A stretch of 59,384 nt of DNA from Candidatus Eisenbacteria bacterium RBG_16_71_46 (GTDB taxonomy: Bacteria; Eisenbacteria; RBG-16-71-46), in contig MFFQ01000018.1 in NCBI GenBank assembly GCA_001780165.1, forward strand, positions 1 through 59,384, in the 5' to 3' direction. Shown here piece by piece: positions 43,329 to 51,513 of the stretch (position 1 is the stretch's first letter; each line of letters opens with the position of its first letter). The notes under the pieces are model-generated. The model saw nothing but the letters and a program-made list of their open reading frames with translations, was not told where the DNA came from and did no database searches. The position numbers were made by a program, and so were the translations under genes.

Positions 43329-43934
43329 ATGCGCGTCAAGATCGCGCTCGCGCTCGCACTGCTCATCGCCCTCACCGGCATCGTCGTGCTGCTCACCCGG
43401 GTGGAGGACGCGGAGCGCCGGGCGCAGGCCGTGGACCAGGCCGCCCGCATCGTGGACCGCGACGCGCGCGCGATGGCCACCTGGGCCCGGACCCTGAACG
43501 ACTCGCTCGGCCGCGCCCTCGCGCTCGAGCCGCCGCCCGCGGCGCTCGCGCTCGCCGACTCGGTGCGCTTCGCGCTCACGGCCCGTCTGGCCCAGGCCTC
43601 GGCGCTCTACTGGCGCGGCGAGGCCCAGCGCGCCCGCTCCGCCCAGTTCATGCTGCTGACGAGCGGCGAGATCGCCCAGCTGCAGCTCGCCGGGCTGCCC
43701 GACCCCCCGCAACGGCTGCGTGAGGATCTGATGCGCCACCCGGAGCTGATCCCCTTCGAGGGCACGCTCGGCGGACGCATGCGCTTCGATCCCGGCGGCA
43801 TCGCGCTGCTCTCTCCCGAGTGGGTCTACGCCCGCTTCGAGGACGGCCACACCGGGGGGAGCTGCCTGCTCGCCTTCGACGTGCTGCGTGACGGCCGCAT
43901 CAGCTGGCGCCGGCTCGCCGCGCGCGCGGACTGA
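43329..43934 (+). CDS. Hypothetical membrane-anchored or exported protein, 201 residues
   Basis: I do not recognise a family. Residues 1-23 are a signal sequence or anchor (MRVKIALALALLIALTGIVVLL). An Ala/Arg-rich helical stretch (about 25-95) follows, then a compact region (about 100-200) with ELIPFEGTLGGRMRFDPGGIALLSPEWVYARFEDGHTGG, a strand-rich segment unlike low-complexity shadow sequence. The start ATG at 43329 has GGGAGG at 5 bases; the open frame begins earlier inside the inverted repeat, which is unlikely to be coding. It is convergent with lptD, 26 bases away. Confidence 0.68.
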   Translation: MRVKIALALALLIALTGIVVLLTRVEDAERRAQAVDQAARIVDRDARAMATWARTLNDSLGRALALEPPPAALALADSVRFALTARLAQASALYWRGEAQRARSAQFMLLTSGEIAQLQLAGLPDPPQRLREDLMRHPELIPFEGTLGGRMRFDPGGIALLSPEWVYARFEDGHTGGSCLLAFDVLRDGRISWRRLAARAD

Positions 43935-43937
43935 ACC

Positions 43938-43957
43938 CGCCGCGGCCGCTCGCGGCG
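43938..43957. terminator. Weak GC hairpin between convergent genes
   Basis: CGCCGCG (43938-43944) and CGCGGCG (43951-43957) form a perfect 7-bp stem with a 6-base loop in the gap between the hypothetical gene and lptD. There is no T-run, so it is only a possible terminator for either strand. Confidence 0.35.
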
Positions 43958-43960
43958 CGG

Positions 43961-46900
43961 CTACTGGATCCCGCCGATGCTGCCGACACGCGTCCCGCGC
44001 TCGACGAACACCTCCTTGAGGTCCTTGATGCCGAGGCGGAAGTAGTACTCGGCCTCGCCGCCGACGGTGAAGGTGCGGGTGAAGGCCGCCTCCCAGCAGT
44101 GGAGCTCGCGGATCAGCGAGAACCGCTGCGTCTGCACGCGGCGCAGCGTGAGATCGAGGGAAGCCGAGTAGTCGAGCGCCCAGCCCGGGCTCAGCTGGTA
44201 GTGGAGCACCGCGTTCCCGGTCTGTCGGCTGGACCACGTCGGGCCGGCGTAGCCGCCGGCGTAGGAATAGGCGAGCCCGAGGGACCAGGCGTCGCGGAAC
44301 TCGGGCGATTCCTCGGACGCCGGCCGGCTCGCCTCGACCGGCAGGGCCGGTGCCGCGATCGCCGCACCGCCACTGGCCAGGTTGAGCCCGCTGCTGAAGG
44401 AGAGCGACCGCAATGGACGCGGCGAGTAGATGTCGGTCACCCAGCCGACGCTGGCGTTCAGGTAACGCGGCGGCTGCACGAAGATGTTGGACGAGATCTG
44501 CGACAGCGGGTGGGCGAGCCCGCGCTCCCGATAGAGGAAGTTGTAGGTCGCCGACGTCCCCCACGACAGCAGGTTGTCGAGCCGCTGGACTTGGTCCCCG
44601 CGCTTGAGCTTCACCTGGAGTCGCTGGTCGAGCGACATGGTCATGGAGGCGTTCTTGAAGCCCGAGACGCCGAAGCCGCCGAAGCTGTTGAAGCGGCTGC
44701 GGCGGATGCCCTGCGCATCCACGTACGTGAGGTTGGGAAAGTCCGGACTGTAGTTGAAGCTCACGCTCGGAAACAGGACGTGGCGCAGGCCGACGATGCT
44801 TCCGAGCCGCGGCCGGAAATTGCCGTAGAACGTGGCGCTGCTGGTGACCGAGGACGACCAGGTGCCGGTCGGCACCACCTGGTGCCCGAGCTCGTCGAAA
44901 TCGAACACCACGGCGCTCGCGCTGAGACGTGGGGCCAGGTTGAGCCAGCCGAAGGCGCGGCGGGCGTCCGAGAGCGCCACGTCGGCGCGCGCCGCCCGGC
45001 GCTGGGTGAGCTGCTGGCCGAGAATCGTCGTCGAGTCCGGCGTGCCGTCGCGCAGGAAGTCACGATAGCTGGCGACGTAGGCCTGGCGCTGGCGAAAGGT
45101 CTCGAATCGCGTGCTCAGGCTGAAGTACAGGCTGCGCAGCGGCTTCTCGAACGGACCGCCCTCGAGCAGGCCGAGGGAGCCGATGGTGCGGGTCGGAAAC
45201 GCGATGGAGAGGCTGGGGCGCGTTTCGGTCAGGTTGGCGAGCGAGGCGACCGTCCCCGGCCGCGGGCCCTGCAGGGGCCCCTCGCCGTCCGGGTCCCCGA
45301 TCGAGGCGTCGGCGTCGAGGTCCTGCCGCCGGTCGACGACGGCGTTGAAGCTCGCCCAGTCGGCCGAGTGCGAGAACGCGACGCTCGACGTGAGAAAGCG
45401 GTTGAGCCGCTGGGACAGCGAGCGACCAAAGAGGCCGCTCGAGTTGTAGCTCCGGCTCGAGACGAACGAGGCGCGCGCCACCAGGCGCGAGCGCGGCGAG
45501 ATCTGCTGCGAGTGGTCGGCCGTGAAGTCCCAGTCCTCGCTCTTGCGCGCCTCGTTGCGGGCGAAGCTGCCGCGCAGGTTCCCCTCGAGCACGTAGAGCA
45601 GCTTGTAGACGCCGTCCCCGCGCAGCACCCAGGACGGCTCCGCCTGGTAGTAGTCGCCCGCGACGGTGAGATCCATGTAGTCGTTCGGCGCCCAGTAATA
45701 GCCCGCGTTGCGCAGGAATTGCCCGGCCTGGTTGCTGAACCCGAACTCGAATTGCGGGAAGAGGAAGCCGGAATGACGCCCGGGCTTGATCGGGAACACC
45801 CAGAACGGCAGCGCGAGCAGCGGCACGTTCCTGATGTAGAACACCACCGGCTTCGCCACCAGCTTGTCCTTGATGTAGATCTTCATCCAACGCGCCGCGA
45901 AGTGATAGTGGGGCCCGGTCAGGCTGCACGTCGTGTATTGGCCGCTCATCACGTCGAGCTCGTTTTCCCCCACCTTGCGGATGCGGTCGCCGTGGTAGAG
46001 CCCCCGCTCGTAGGCGGTCTCGGCCTGGTAGATCGTGCCGACGCGGGAGCCGAGATCGTAGGTCATGAGGTGCCCGGTGACCTCGTCGCCGCGATCGGTG
46101 AGATGGGGGTCGCCGTCGGCGACCAGGGTCTGGGCCTCGACGTCGTACTCCACGCGGCGCGCGCGCAGCTCGAGGTCGCGGTACACCAGGTGGGACGCGC
46201 CGGCCAGCACGATGCGGCTCTTCGGCACCTCGAACTCGATCCGCCGGGCGTCGTACTGGATCAGCTCCCGCCTCGCCGCGGTGGTGTCGCCGATCTCCAC
46301 CGCGGGGTGGTACTCGCCGACCGCCCGGCCCTCGACCCGCGCCCGGTCCACCTTGCGGGCCTTGAAGAACACCGTGATCGTGTCCCCCGAGGCGACGTTG
46401 CTCTCCGCGGTCTGCCCCGCGCGCGGTGGGGACGTGTACTGGTTGCGCGCGCCACCGAGCGCCACCAGGCTGTCGATGTCCTCCCGCGTGAAGTACACCT
46501 CCGCGCGCTCCCCGCTGAGGCGCGTGGCCTCGCCGAGCGTCTCGGGACGGTTGCCGCGGTAGTCGAGCACCGCGTCGCCGCGCACGAGAACTTTCTGGAG
46601 CACGCGCTTCTCGGTGACGACCTCGAGCGTGTCGCCGCTCACGGTGGTCTGGTCGTCCCACAGCCGCGGGCTGCCGAGCAGCCAGCCCCGATTCTCGCGG
46701 TCGTCGAACAGCGCGTAGTCGGCGCGCCCCTGGAGCGAGTCACGCACCACGACCACCGAGTCGGTGGCCTCGGCGACCCGGGTCTCGGTATTGAGCCGGA
46801 GCGTCAGGGCGCGCAGCTGCGTCACCCGGCCGTCGGCGTCGGTGGAGCGCAGCTCGGGGTTCTCGGTGGCCACCGCTTCGCGCGTGCGACGGTCGAAGTC

Positions 46901-47449
46901 CACGCGCTGCGCCAGCAGCTCGAGCTTGTTCTCCTCGTCGTAGCCCCGCACGTTTCCGCGGGCATGCACCAGGAGCGAGTCACGATCGTAGGTCGCCCGA
47001 TCGGCGTTCAGGCGCTGGTTGCGGTCCGTGCCGCTCACGCCGCCGTAGAGATCGGCGCGGCCGGTCCGGCGATGGTAGGTGGCGGAGGGCGCGCGCAGCG
47101 TCCCGTCGCGATCGCGGATCGTGACGTTGCCGTCGAGCTGGAGGATGTCGTCCAGCTCCGAGTAGGCGACGTGGTCGCAGGTGACCGTGGCGGTGCTGTC
47201 CACCATCTCGACGTGGTCGTCGAGGAACAGCATGCCCTTGGCGCGCAGGTAGCGGCCGCGCTCCGCGGTGAGCACCGTGCGACCCCGCGTCATGCGCACG
47301 TTGCCGTTGAGGAACACCAGGTCGCCCTCGGGCCCGTGGCTTCCGCTCACGTTGTCCGCCGAGATGTCGAGCGGCGGCTCCTCGCCCCGCGCGGGCGGAA
47401 CACCCCCGACGAGCGCCACCAGCAGGCCAAGGCAGGCCGCCGCACGCAT
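43961..47449 (-). CDS. lptD: LPS assembly protein LptD with long OstA region
   Basis: This 1162-residue protein is the outer-membrane LPS translocon. After a signal peptide (1-22) comes an unusually long OstA/LptA-like jellyroll region (about 28-540) with repeated strand motifs (LDISADNVSG, FLNGNVRMTRG, LQLDGNVTIRD). The LptD barrel follows, with the signature MSGQYTTCSLTGPHYHF and ARWMKIYIKDKLVAKPVVFYI, then PLPFW-type VPLLALPFWVFPIKPGRHSGFL. Three mature cysteines, including one in YTTCS and one in LHCWEAAF near the C-terminus, could form the disulfide pattern known from LptD. The ATG shares one base with the folC stop (TGATG). LPS substrate is inferred from the family. Confidence 0.93.
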   Translation of the reverse strand: MRAAACLGLLVALVGGVPPARGEEPPLDISADNVSGSHGPEGDLVFLNGNVRMTRGRTVLTAERGRYLRAKGMLFLDDHVEMVDSTATVTCDHVAYSELDDILQLDGNVTIRDRDGTLRAPSATYHRRTGRADLYGGVSGTDRNQRLNADRATYDRDSLLVHARGNVRGYDEENKLELLAQRVDFDRRTREAVATENPELRSTDADGRVTQLRALTLRLNTETRVAEATDSVVVVRDSLQGRADYALFDDRENRGWLLGSPRLWDDQTTVSGDTLEVVTEKRVLQKVLVRGDAVLDYRGNRPETLGEATRLSGERAEVYFTREDIDSLVALGGARNQYTSPPRAGQTAESNVASGDTITVFFKARKVDRARVEGRAVGEYHPAVEIGDTTAARRELIQYDARRIEFEVPKSRIVLAGASHLVYRDLELRARRVEYDVEAQTLVADGDPHLTDRGDEVTGHLMTYDLGSRVGTIYQAETAYERGLYHGDRIRKVGENELDVMSGQYTTCSLTGPHYHFAARWMKIYIKDKLVAKPVVFYIRNVPLLALPFWVFPIKPGRHSGFLFPQFEFGFSNQAGQFLRNAGYYWAPNDYMDLTVAGDYYQAEPSWVLRGDGVYKLLYVLEGNLRGSFARNEARKSEDWDFTADHSQQISPRSRLVARASFVSSRSYNSSGLFGRSLSQRLNRFLTSSVAFSHSADWASFNAVVDRRQDLDADASIGDPDGEGPLQGPRPGTVASLANLTETRPSLSIAFPTRTIGSLGLLEGGPFEKPLRSLYFSLSTRFETFRQRQAYVASYRDFLRDGTPDSTTILGQQLTQRRAARADVALSDARRAFGWLNLAPRLSASAVVFDFDELGHQVVPTGTWSSSVTSSATFYGNFRPRLGSIVGLRHVLFPSVSFNYSPDFPNLTYVDAQGIRRSRFNSFGGFGVSGFKNASMTMSLDQRLQVKLKRGDQVQRLDNLLSWGTSATYNFLYRERGLAHPLSQISSNIFVQPPRYLNASVGWVTDIYSPRPLRSLSFSSGLNLASGGAAIAAPALPVEASRPASEESPEFRDAWSLGLAYSYAGGYAGPTWSSRQTGNAVLHYQLSPGWALDYSASLDLTLRRVQTQRFSLIRELHCWEAAFTRTFTVGGEAEYYFRLGIKDLKEVFVERGTRVGSIGGIQ

Positions 47450-48774
47450 CACGTGCACTCCCCCGGAGCGCCGCCGTAGGCCTGCATCGCCTCGCCCACC
47501 GCGAACAGCGAGCCGGCGAGCAGCACCAGGCCCGCGCCGTCGAGTCCCGTGCGCAGCGCGGCGGCGACGTCGGGCGCCGTGACCGCCGGGAGCCCGCAGG
47601 CGGCCGCGGCGCGCGCCAGGACCGACGGCTCCATCGCCCGGGGGTTGCGGCTGCGGGTGGCGATCACCCGGGTGCCGGCGAACGCTTCCGCCACGACGCG
47701 CGCGATCGCGGCGGCATCCTTGTCTTGGGACAGCGCGAGCACGAGTGACGCCGGCGGCGCGCCGTGCGACGCGACCCACGCGCGCGCGAGGTGGGCGACG
47801 CCGGCGGCGTTGTGGGCGCCATCCCACCACAGCCGCGGCTCCGACGGGCAGGGCTCGAGCCGGCCCGGCCAGCGCACCGCACGCACCCCCTCGCGCACCG
47901 CCGCCGCCGGGATGGTGACGCCCGCCGCCGCCAGGGCCGCGAGCGCTGCGAGGGCGATGTCGAGGTTATGCGCCTGGTGGGCACCGAGCAGCGGGCACTC
48001 GAGATCGAGCGCGCCCCACGGCGGCACGTCCACCGCGAGGCGCGTGCTCCAGGCCGGCGCGGCGCGGCCGCGCGGCGCCCGCAGCCCAGGCGCGGAGCCG
48101 GCCACCACCGCGTCCGCGCGGTCGGGGAAGCGCGCCGGGATCAGCGGTGCCCCGCACTCGGCGGCGGCGGTCCGGATCGCCTCCAGGGGGCCGGCGCCGT
48201 TCACCACCGGCACGCCCGGCTTGAGGATGCCGGCCTTCTCCCGCGCGATCGCCTCGATCGTGTCCCCCAGGGTCTCGGTGTGATCGAGGGCGATCGGGGT
48301 GATCACGGTGAGCGCGGGCTCGAGCACGTTGGTGGTGTCGAGTCGCCCGCCGAGGCCGACCTCGACCACGGCCCACTCGACGCCGCGGGCCGCGAAGTCG
48401 TCGAAGCCCAGCGCGGTCGCGACCTCGAAGAAGGTGCGGTCGCGGCCCTCGGGCAGGCTGCCGATGTGCTCCAGCCGCCGCGCCAGACCCCGCTCGTCGG
48501 CCCAGCGCCCGCACACCCGGATGCGCTCTCGGAAGTCCACCAGGTGCGGCGAGGTGAACAGCCCGGTCCGGTGGCCGGCGGCGCGCAGCACCCGCTCGAC
48601 CAGCGCGCACACCGATCCCTTGCCGTTGGTGCCGGCGACGTGCACCGCGCGGAAGCGGCGCTGCGGATCACCCAGCGCGCCGAGCAGCCGGCGGGTCCCC
48701 TCGAGTCCGAGCTTGTCGCGGCGTCGCTCGAGACCGTACAGGGCTTCGAGCGCGTCCTGCAGTTTCGTATTCAC
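47449..48774 (-). CDS. folC: Bifunctional folylpolyglutamate/dihydrofolate synthase FolC
   Basis: This 441-residue Mur-ligase-fold enzyme adds glutamate to dihydropteroate and folates with ATP. P-loop GTNGKGS is at about 48-54, FTSPHLVDFRERIR follows, and VEVGLGGRLDTTNV and ITPIALDHTETLG are the FolC Mg/folate segments. C-terminal WWDGAHNAAG carries the conserved D-x-AHN motif of the ligase domain. The start is GTG at 48774, overlapping the accD stop (GTGA); the accD-folC order is common in bacteria. Confidence 0.95.
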   Translation of the reverse strand: MNTKLQDALEALYGLERRRDKLGLEGTRRLLGALGDPQRRFRAVHVAGTNGKGSVCALVERVLRAAGHRTGLFTSPHLVDFRERIRVCGRWADERGLARRLEHIGSLPEGRDRTFFEVATALGFDDFAARGVEWAVVEVGLGGRLDTTNVLEPALTVITPIALDHTETLGDTIEAIAREKAGILKPGVPVVNGAGPLEAIRTAAAECGAPLIPARFPDRADAVVAGSAPGLRAPRGRAAPAWSTRLAVDVPPWGALDLECPLLGAHQAHNLDIALAALAALAAAGVTIPAAAVREGVRAVRWPGRLEPCPSEPRLWWDGAHNAAGVAHLARAWVASHGAPPASLVLALSQDKDAAAIARVVAEAFAGTRVIATRSRNPRAMEPSVLARAAAACGLPAVTAPDVAAALRTGLDGAGLVLLAGSLFAVGEAMQAYGGAPGECT

Positions 48775-49721
48775 CTCGATCGGGCAGAGGTCCCGGGGCC
48801 GCCGTCCGCGGACGGGAGCGCGGGGCGAAACGCGTGGGGCGACTCGCCTCCGTCCGGTGCGAATCCGCGGGTGGAGCGCCAGAAGAATTCGAGGATGTGT
48901 GACACTTCGTCGCGCATCCGCTTGCGGTGAACGATGCGGTCGATGAAGCCCTTTTCGAGCACGAACTCCGCGCGCTGGAACCCGGGAGGCAACTCCTCGC
49001 CGATGGTCTGCCGGATGACTCGGGCCCCGGCGAAGCCAACCAGCGCCTTGGGCTCGGCGAGCACGACGTCGCCGAGCGATGCGAACGAGGCCAGCACGCC
49101 CGCGGTCGAGGGATCGGAAAGGATCGAGACGAACGGCAGGCGCGCCTCCTGCAAGCGCACCAGCAGGGCGGAGGTCTTGGCGAGCTGCATGAGCGAGAGG
49201 ATGCCCTCCTGCATGCGGGCGCCCCCGGTGGCCGAGACGATGACCAGCGCGCGGCGCTCCGCCACCGCGGTCTCGATCGCCCGCGCCACCTTCTCGCCCA
49301 CCACCGAGCCCATGCTGCCGCCCATGAAGAAGAAGTCCATCACCACCAGGTTCACCGGCTTGCCGCCGATCGTCGCCACGCCGGCGAGCGCGGCGTCCTT
49401 CTGGCCGGTCTCCTGCTGCGCGGCCTTGAGGCGCTCCGGGTAGGGTAGCTTGGCATCGCGGAACTCCAGCGGGTCCAGGGCCTCGAGTCCGGCGAAGCGC
49501 TCGGTGAAGGTGTCGGGATCGGCGAGGTAGCCGATGGCGGTGCGCGCCGGCACCCGGAAGTGATGGTCGCAGTGCGGGCAGGTCCAGAGGTTCTCCTCGA
49601 GCACGGTCTGGAACAGCGCCTCGCCGCAGCCTTCGCACTTGGTCCACAGCCCCTCGGGGACGTCGGAGCGCGGCTCCTTCTTCTTCTTGATGCCGGTGCG
49701 TTCTCGCTTGAGCCAGGTCAT
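48771..49721 (-). CDS. accD: Acetyl-CoA carboxylase carboxyltransferase subunit beta
   Basis: This 316-residue subunit, with AccA, transfers carboxyl from biotin to acetyl-CoA in fatty-acid synthesis. The N-terminal zinc ribbon has Cys29, Cys32, Cys48 and Cys51 (KCEGCGE, TCPHCDH). The crotonase-like core shows FFFMGGSMGSVVGEK, SATGGARMQEG and PEPKALVGFAGARVI-type sequence (AEPKALVGFAGARVI). The start at 49721 is the family start (MTWLKRER); the open frame to 49796 is a shadow extension. Its ATG overlaps the stop of the tsaB-rimI gene by 4 bases. Confidence 0.96.
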   Translation of the reverse strand: MTWLKRERTGIKKKKEPRSDVPEGLWTKCEGCGEALFQTVLEENLWTCPHCDHHFRVPARTAIGYLADPDTFTERFAGLEALDPLEFRDAKLPYPERLKAAQQETGQKDAALAGVATIGGKPVNLVVMDFFFMGGSMGSVVGEKVARAIETAVAERRALVIVSATGGARMQEGILSLMQLAKTSALLVRLQEARLPFVSILSDPSTAGVLASFASLGDVVLAEPKALVGFAGARVIRQTIGEELPPGFQRAEFVLEKGFIDRIVHRKRMRDEVSHILEFFWRSTRGFAPDGGESPHAFRPALPSADGGPGTSARSR

Positions 49722-51016
49722 GGGGTCGGGCGTCGCTCGGACGTTGAGGGATGGGATCGCGGAGCCGGGGCGGGTGCCGGCGGGAGGGTCTGCCATGCCA
49801 TGAGCAGGGCATCCTCGCCCGAGTCACGATAATACCCGCGCCGCAGACCGGCCAGCCGAAACCCATGGGCCCGATAGAGGCCCTGTGCGGCGAAGTTCGA
49901 CACCCGCACCTCGAGGGTGATGCGCTCCACGCCCTGCGCCCGGGCCGCGGCGAGCAGATCCTGCAGCAGCATGCGCGCCACGCCGCGGCGCCTCAGCTCC
50001 GGCGCTACCGCGAGGTTCCCCACGTGGCCCGCCCCGCCCCCGAGCCACGCCACGAGGTAGCCGGCGATCCGAGGCCCCCCACCGCCCGGTGCCGCCGGGG
50101 GCGGAACCGCCGCCGCGCCGCGAGCGGGCGACGGCGGGAGCCACTCCGCGACTCTGGCATACACCATGGCGAGGCCGAGTTCTCCCGCGAAGAACGACTC
50201 GGGCCAGGGATCACTGAAGACCAGGCGCTCCATCGCGGCCACCGCCGGGATGTCCACGTGGCCGAGCGGGCGCACCGCGATCGGTTCGTTCGCCATCGCG
50301 CGGCGCCGCACGCGCTCCTCGGCCTGGGCCGAGCGCACGTAGAGCGGGTGCGAGTGCGCCCCCGGCGCCGGAAGGCCGGCCGCCGGTCCGCGCCCCGAGC
50401 GCGCGGCGCGGGCGAGATCCTCGGCCGAGAGACCCTCGGAGCGCCACTCCGGGCTCGTGCTTCCGGGGTGGGCGGCCTCGAGCGCCTCGCGCTCGCGCGG
50501 CACCCCCGGCCCGATGAAGCGCACGGCTCGGCCGCCGGTGAGCGGCAGCGCCTCGGCCACCACCTCGAGCACTTGGGCCGCGGTTCCGACCAGCGGGGCC
50601 GCCAGCAGGCTCACCGTGCCGCGCCCGTCCGCGCGGTAGAACCCCGCGTAGACGTCACGCCGCCCCGCCGCCACCAGCGGCACGACCAGCGCCCGACGCG
50701 CGCCGCAGGCCAGCGCCAGCGCCGAGAGCGAGGACGCGCCGAGGACTTCGGCGCCGCTCGCCAGCGCCAGGGCTTCGGCCGTCGCCATGCCGACGCGCAC
50801 GCCGGTGAAGGAACCGGGCCCGAGGTCGGCCGCGACCCAGCGCAACTCGGCGGGATCGAGTCGGGCGCGCTCGAGCGCTCGCCGCAGCAACGGAACGAGG
50901 CGGCGGGTGTGGGCATGCGTCACGTCCTCCACCTCGAGGGCGAGCGGGGCGCCGTCCGGCCCGCAGGCGAGGACCTCGACGTGGCCGGTCGCGGTCTCGA
51001 GCGCGATCCCGCTCAC
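49718..51016 (-). CDS. TsaB-RimI fusion (tRNA t6A factor plus N-acetyltransferase)
   Basis: One 432-residue frame joins two proteins usually separate. Residues 1-235 are TsaB, the Kae1-like partner in t6A37 synthesis (GIALETATG, THAHTRRLVPL, ADLGPGSFTGVRVGMATAEAL). From Met241 a GNAT domain of RimI type begins (IAVRPLGHVDIPAVAAMERLVFSDPWPESFF), with the acetyl-CoA motif VAPELRRRGVARMLLQ and the LEVRVSNFAAQGLYRAHGF segment; RimI acetylates ribosomal protein S18. No stop or ribosome binding site lies at Met241. A Pro/Gly-rich insert (PSPARGAAAVPPPAAPGGGG) interrupts the GNAT fold. The start is GTG, overlapping tsaE by 4 bases. Fused forms exist in some bacteria. Confidence 0.9.
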   Translation of the reverse strand: MSGIALETATGHVEVLACGPDGAPLALEVEDVTHAHTRRLVPLLRRALERARLDPAELRWVAADLGPGSFTGVRVGMATAEALALASGAEVLGASSLSALALACGARRALVVPLVAAGRRDVYAGFYRADGRGTVSLLAAPLVGTAAQVLEVVAEALPLTGGRAVRFIGPGVPREREALEAAHPGSTSPEWRSEGLSAEDLARAARSGRGPAAGLPAPGAHSHPLYVRSAQAEERVRRRAMANEPIAVRPLGHVDIPAVAAMERLVFSDPWPESFFAGELGLAMVYARVAEWLPPSPARGAAAVPPPAAPGGGGPRIAGYLVAWLGGGAGHVGNLAVAPELRRRGVARMLLQDLLAAARAQGVERITLEVRVSNFAAQGLYRAHGFRLAGLRRGYYRDSGEDALLMAWQTLPPAPAPAPRSHPSTSERRPTP

Positions 51017-51513
51017 GCCCCGTGCTCCTCCGCGCCTGCGAGCCGCCGCCAGGCCTCGAGCAGCGCCAACCCGCGGCCCGCCTGCGCGCCCGCGGAGAGC
51101 CGCCGCTCGTGCGCCGACAGCACCTCGAAGGCGACCACCAGCGCCTCCTCGCGCCAGCGCTGCCCGAGCTTCTCTCCCCATTCCACGACCAGCGCGCCGC
51201 GCCCGATCTCCTCCTCGAGGCCGAGGCCGTCCACGTCCATCGGCTCGACACGATAGAGGTCCACGTGCAGCAGCAGTAGCCGCCCGCGGTATTCGTTGAT
51301 CAGGATGAACGACGGGCTGCGCACGCGCCCCGCGGTCCCCAGGCCGCGCGCCAGCCCGGCGACGAAGCGGGTCTTGCCCGCCCCGAGCGGTCCCGAGAGC
51401 ACCAGCAGGTCGCCGAGTTCGAGCGCGGGCGCCAGCCGCTCGCCCAGGCGCTCGGTCTCCTCGACCGAGGCCGAGACTCGCACGTCGCCGACCGGGGCCG
51501 CCAACGGGGTCAC
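51013..51513 (-). CDS. tsaE: tRNA threonylcarbamoyladenosine biosynthesis ATPase TsaE
   Basis: This 166-residue P-loop ATPase drives the TsaB-TsaD complex in t6A37 formation. Walker A is LSGPLGAGKT (about 38-47), and family segments VRSPSFILINEYRG and LLHVDLYRVEP follow, with VVEWGEKLGQ as the usual C-terminal motif. A start at GTG 51513 overlaps the regulator stop (GTGA), so it is coupled on both sides. The last 45 residues are Ala/Arg-rich and longer than in short homologues. Confidence 0.94.
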   Translation of the reverse strand: MTPLAAPVGDVRVSASVEETERLGERLAPALELGDLLVLSGPLGAGKTRFVAGLARGLGTAGRVRSPSFILINEYRGRLLLLHVDLYRVEPMDVDGLGLEEEIGRGALVVEWGEKLGQRWREEALVVAFEVLSAHERRLSAGAQAGRGLALLEAWRRLAGAEEHGA

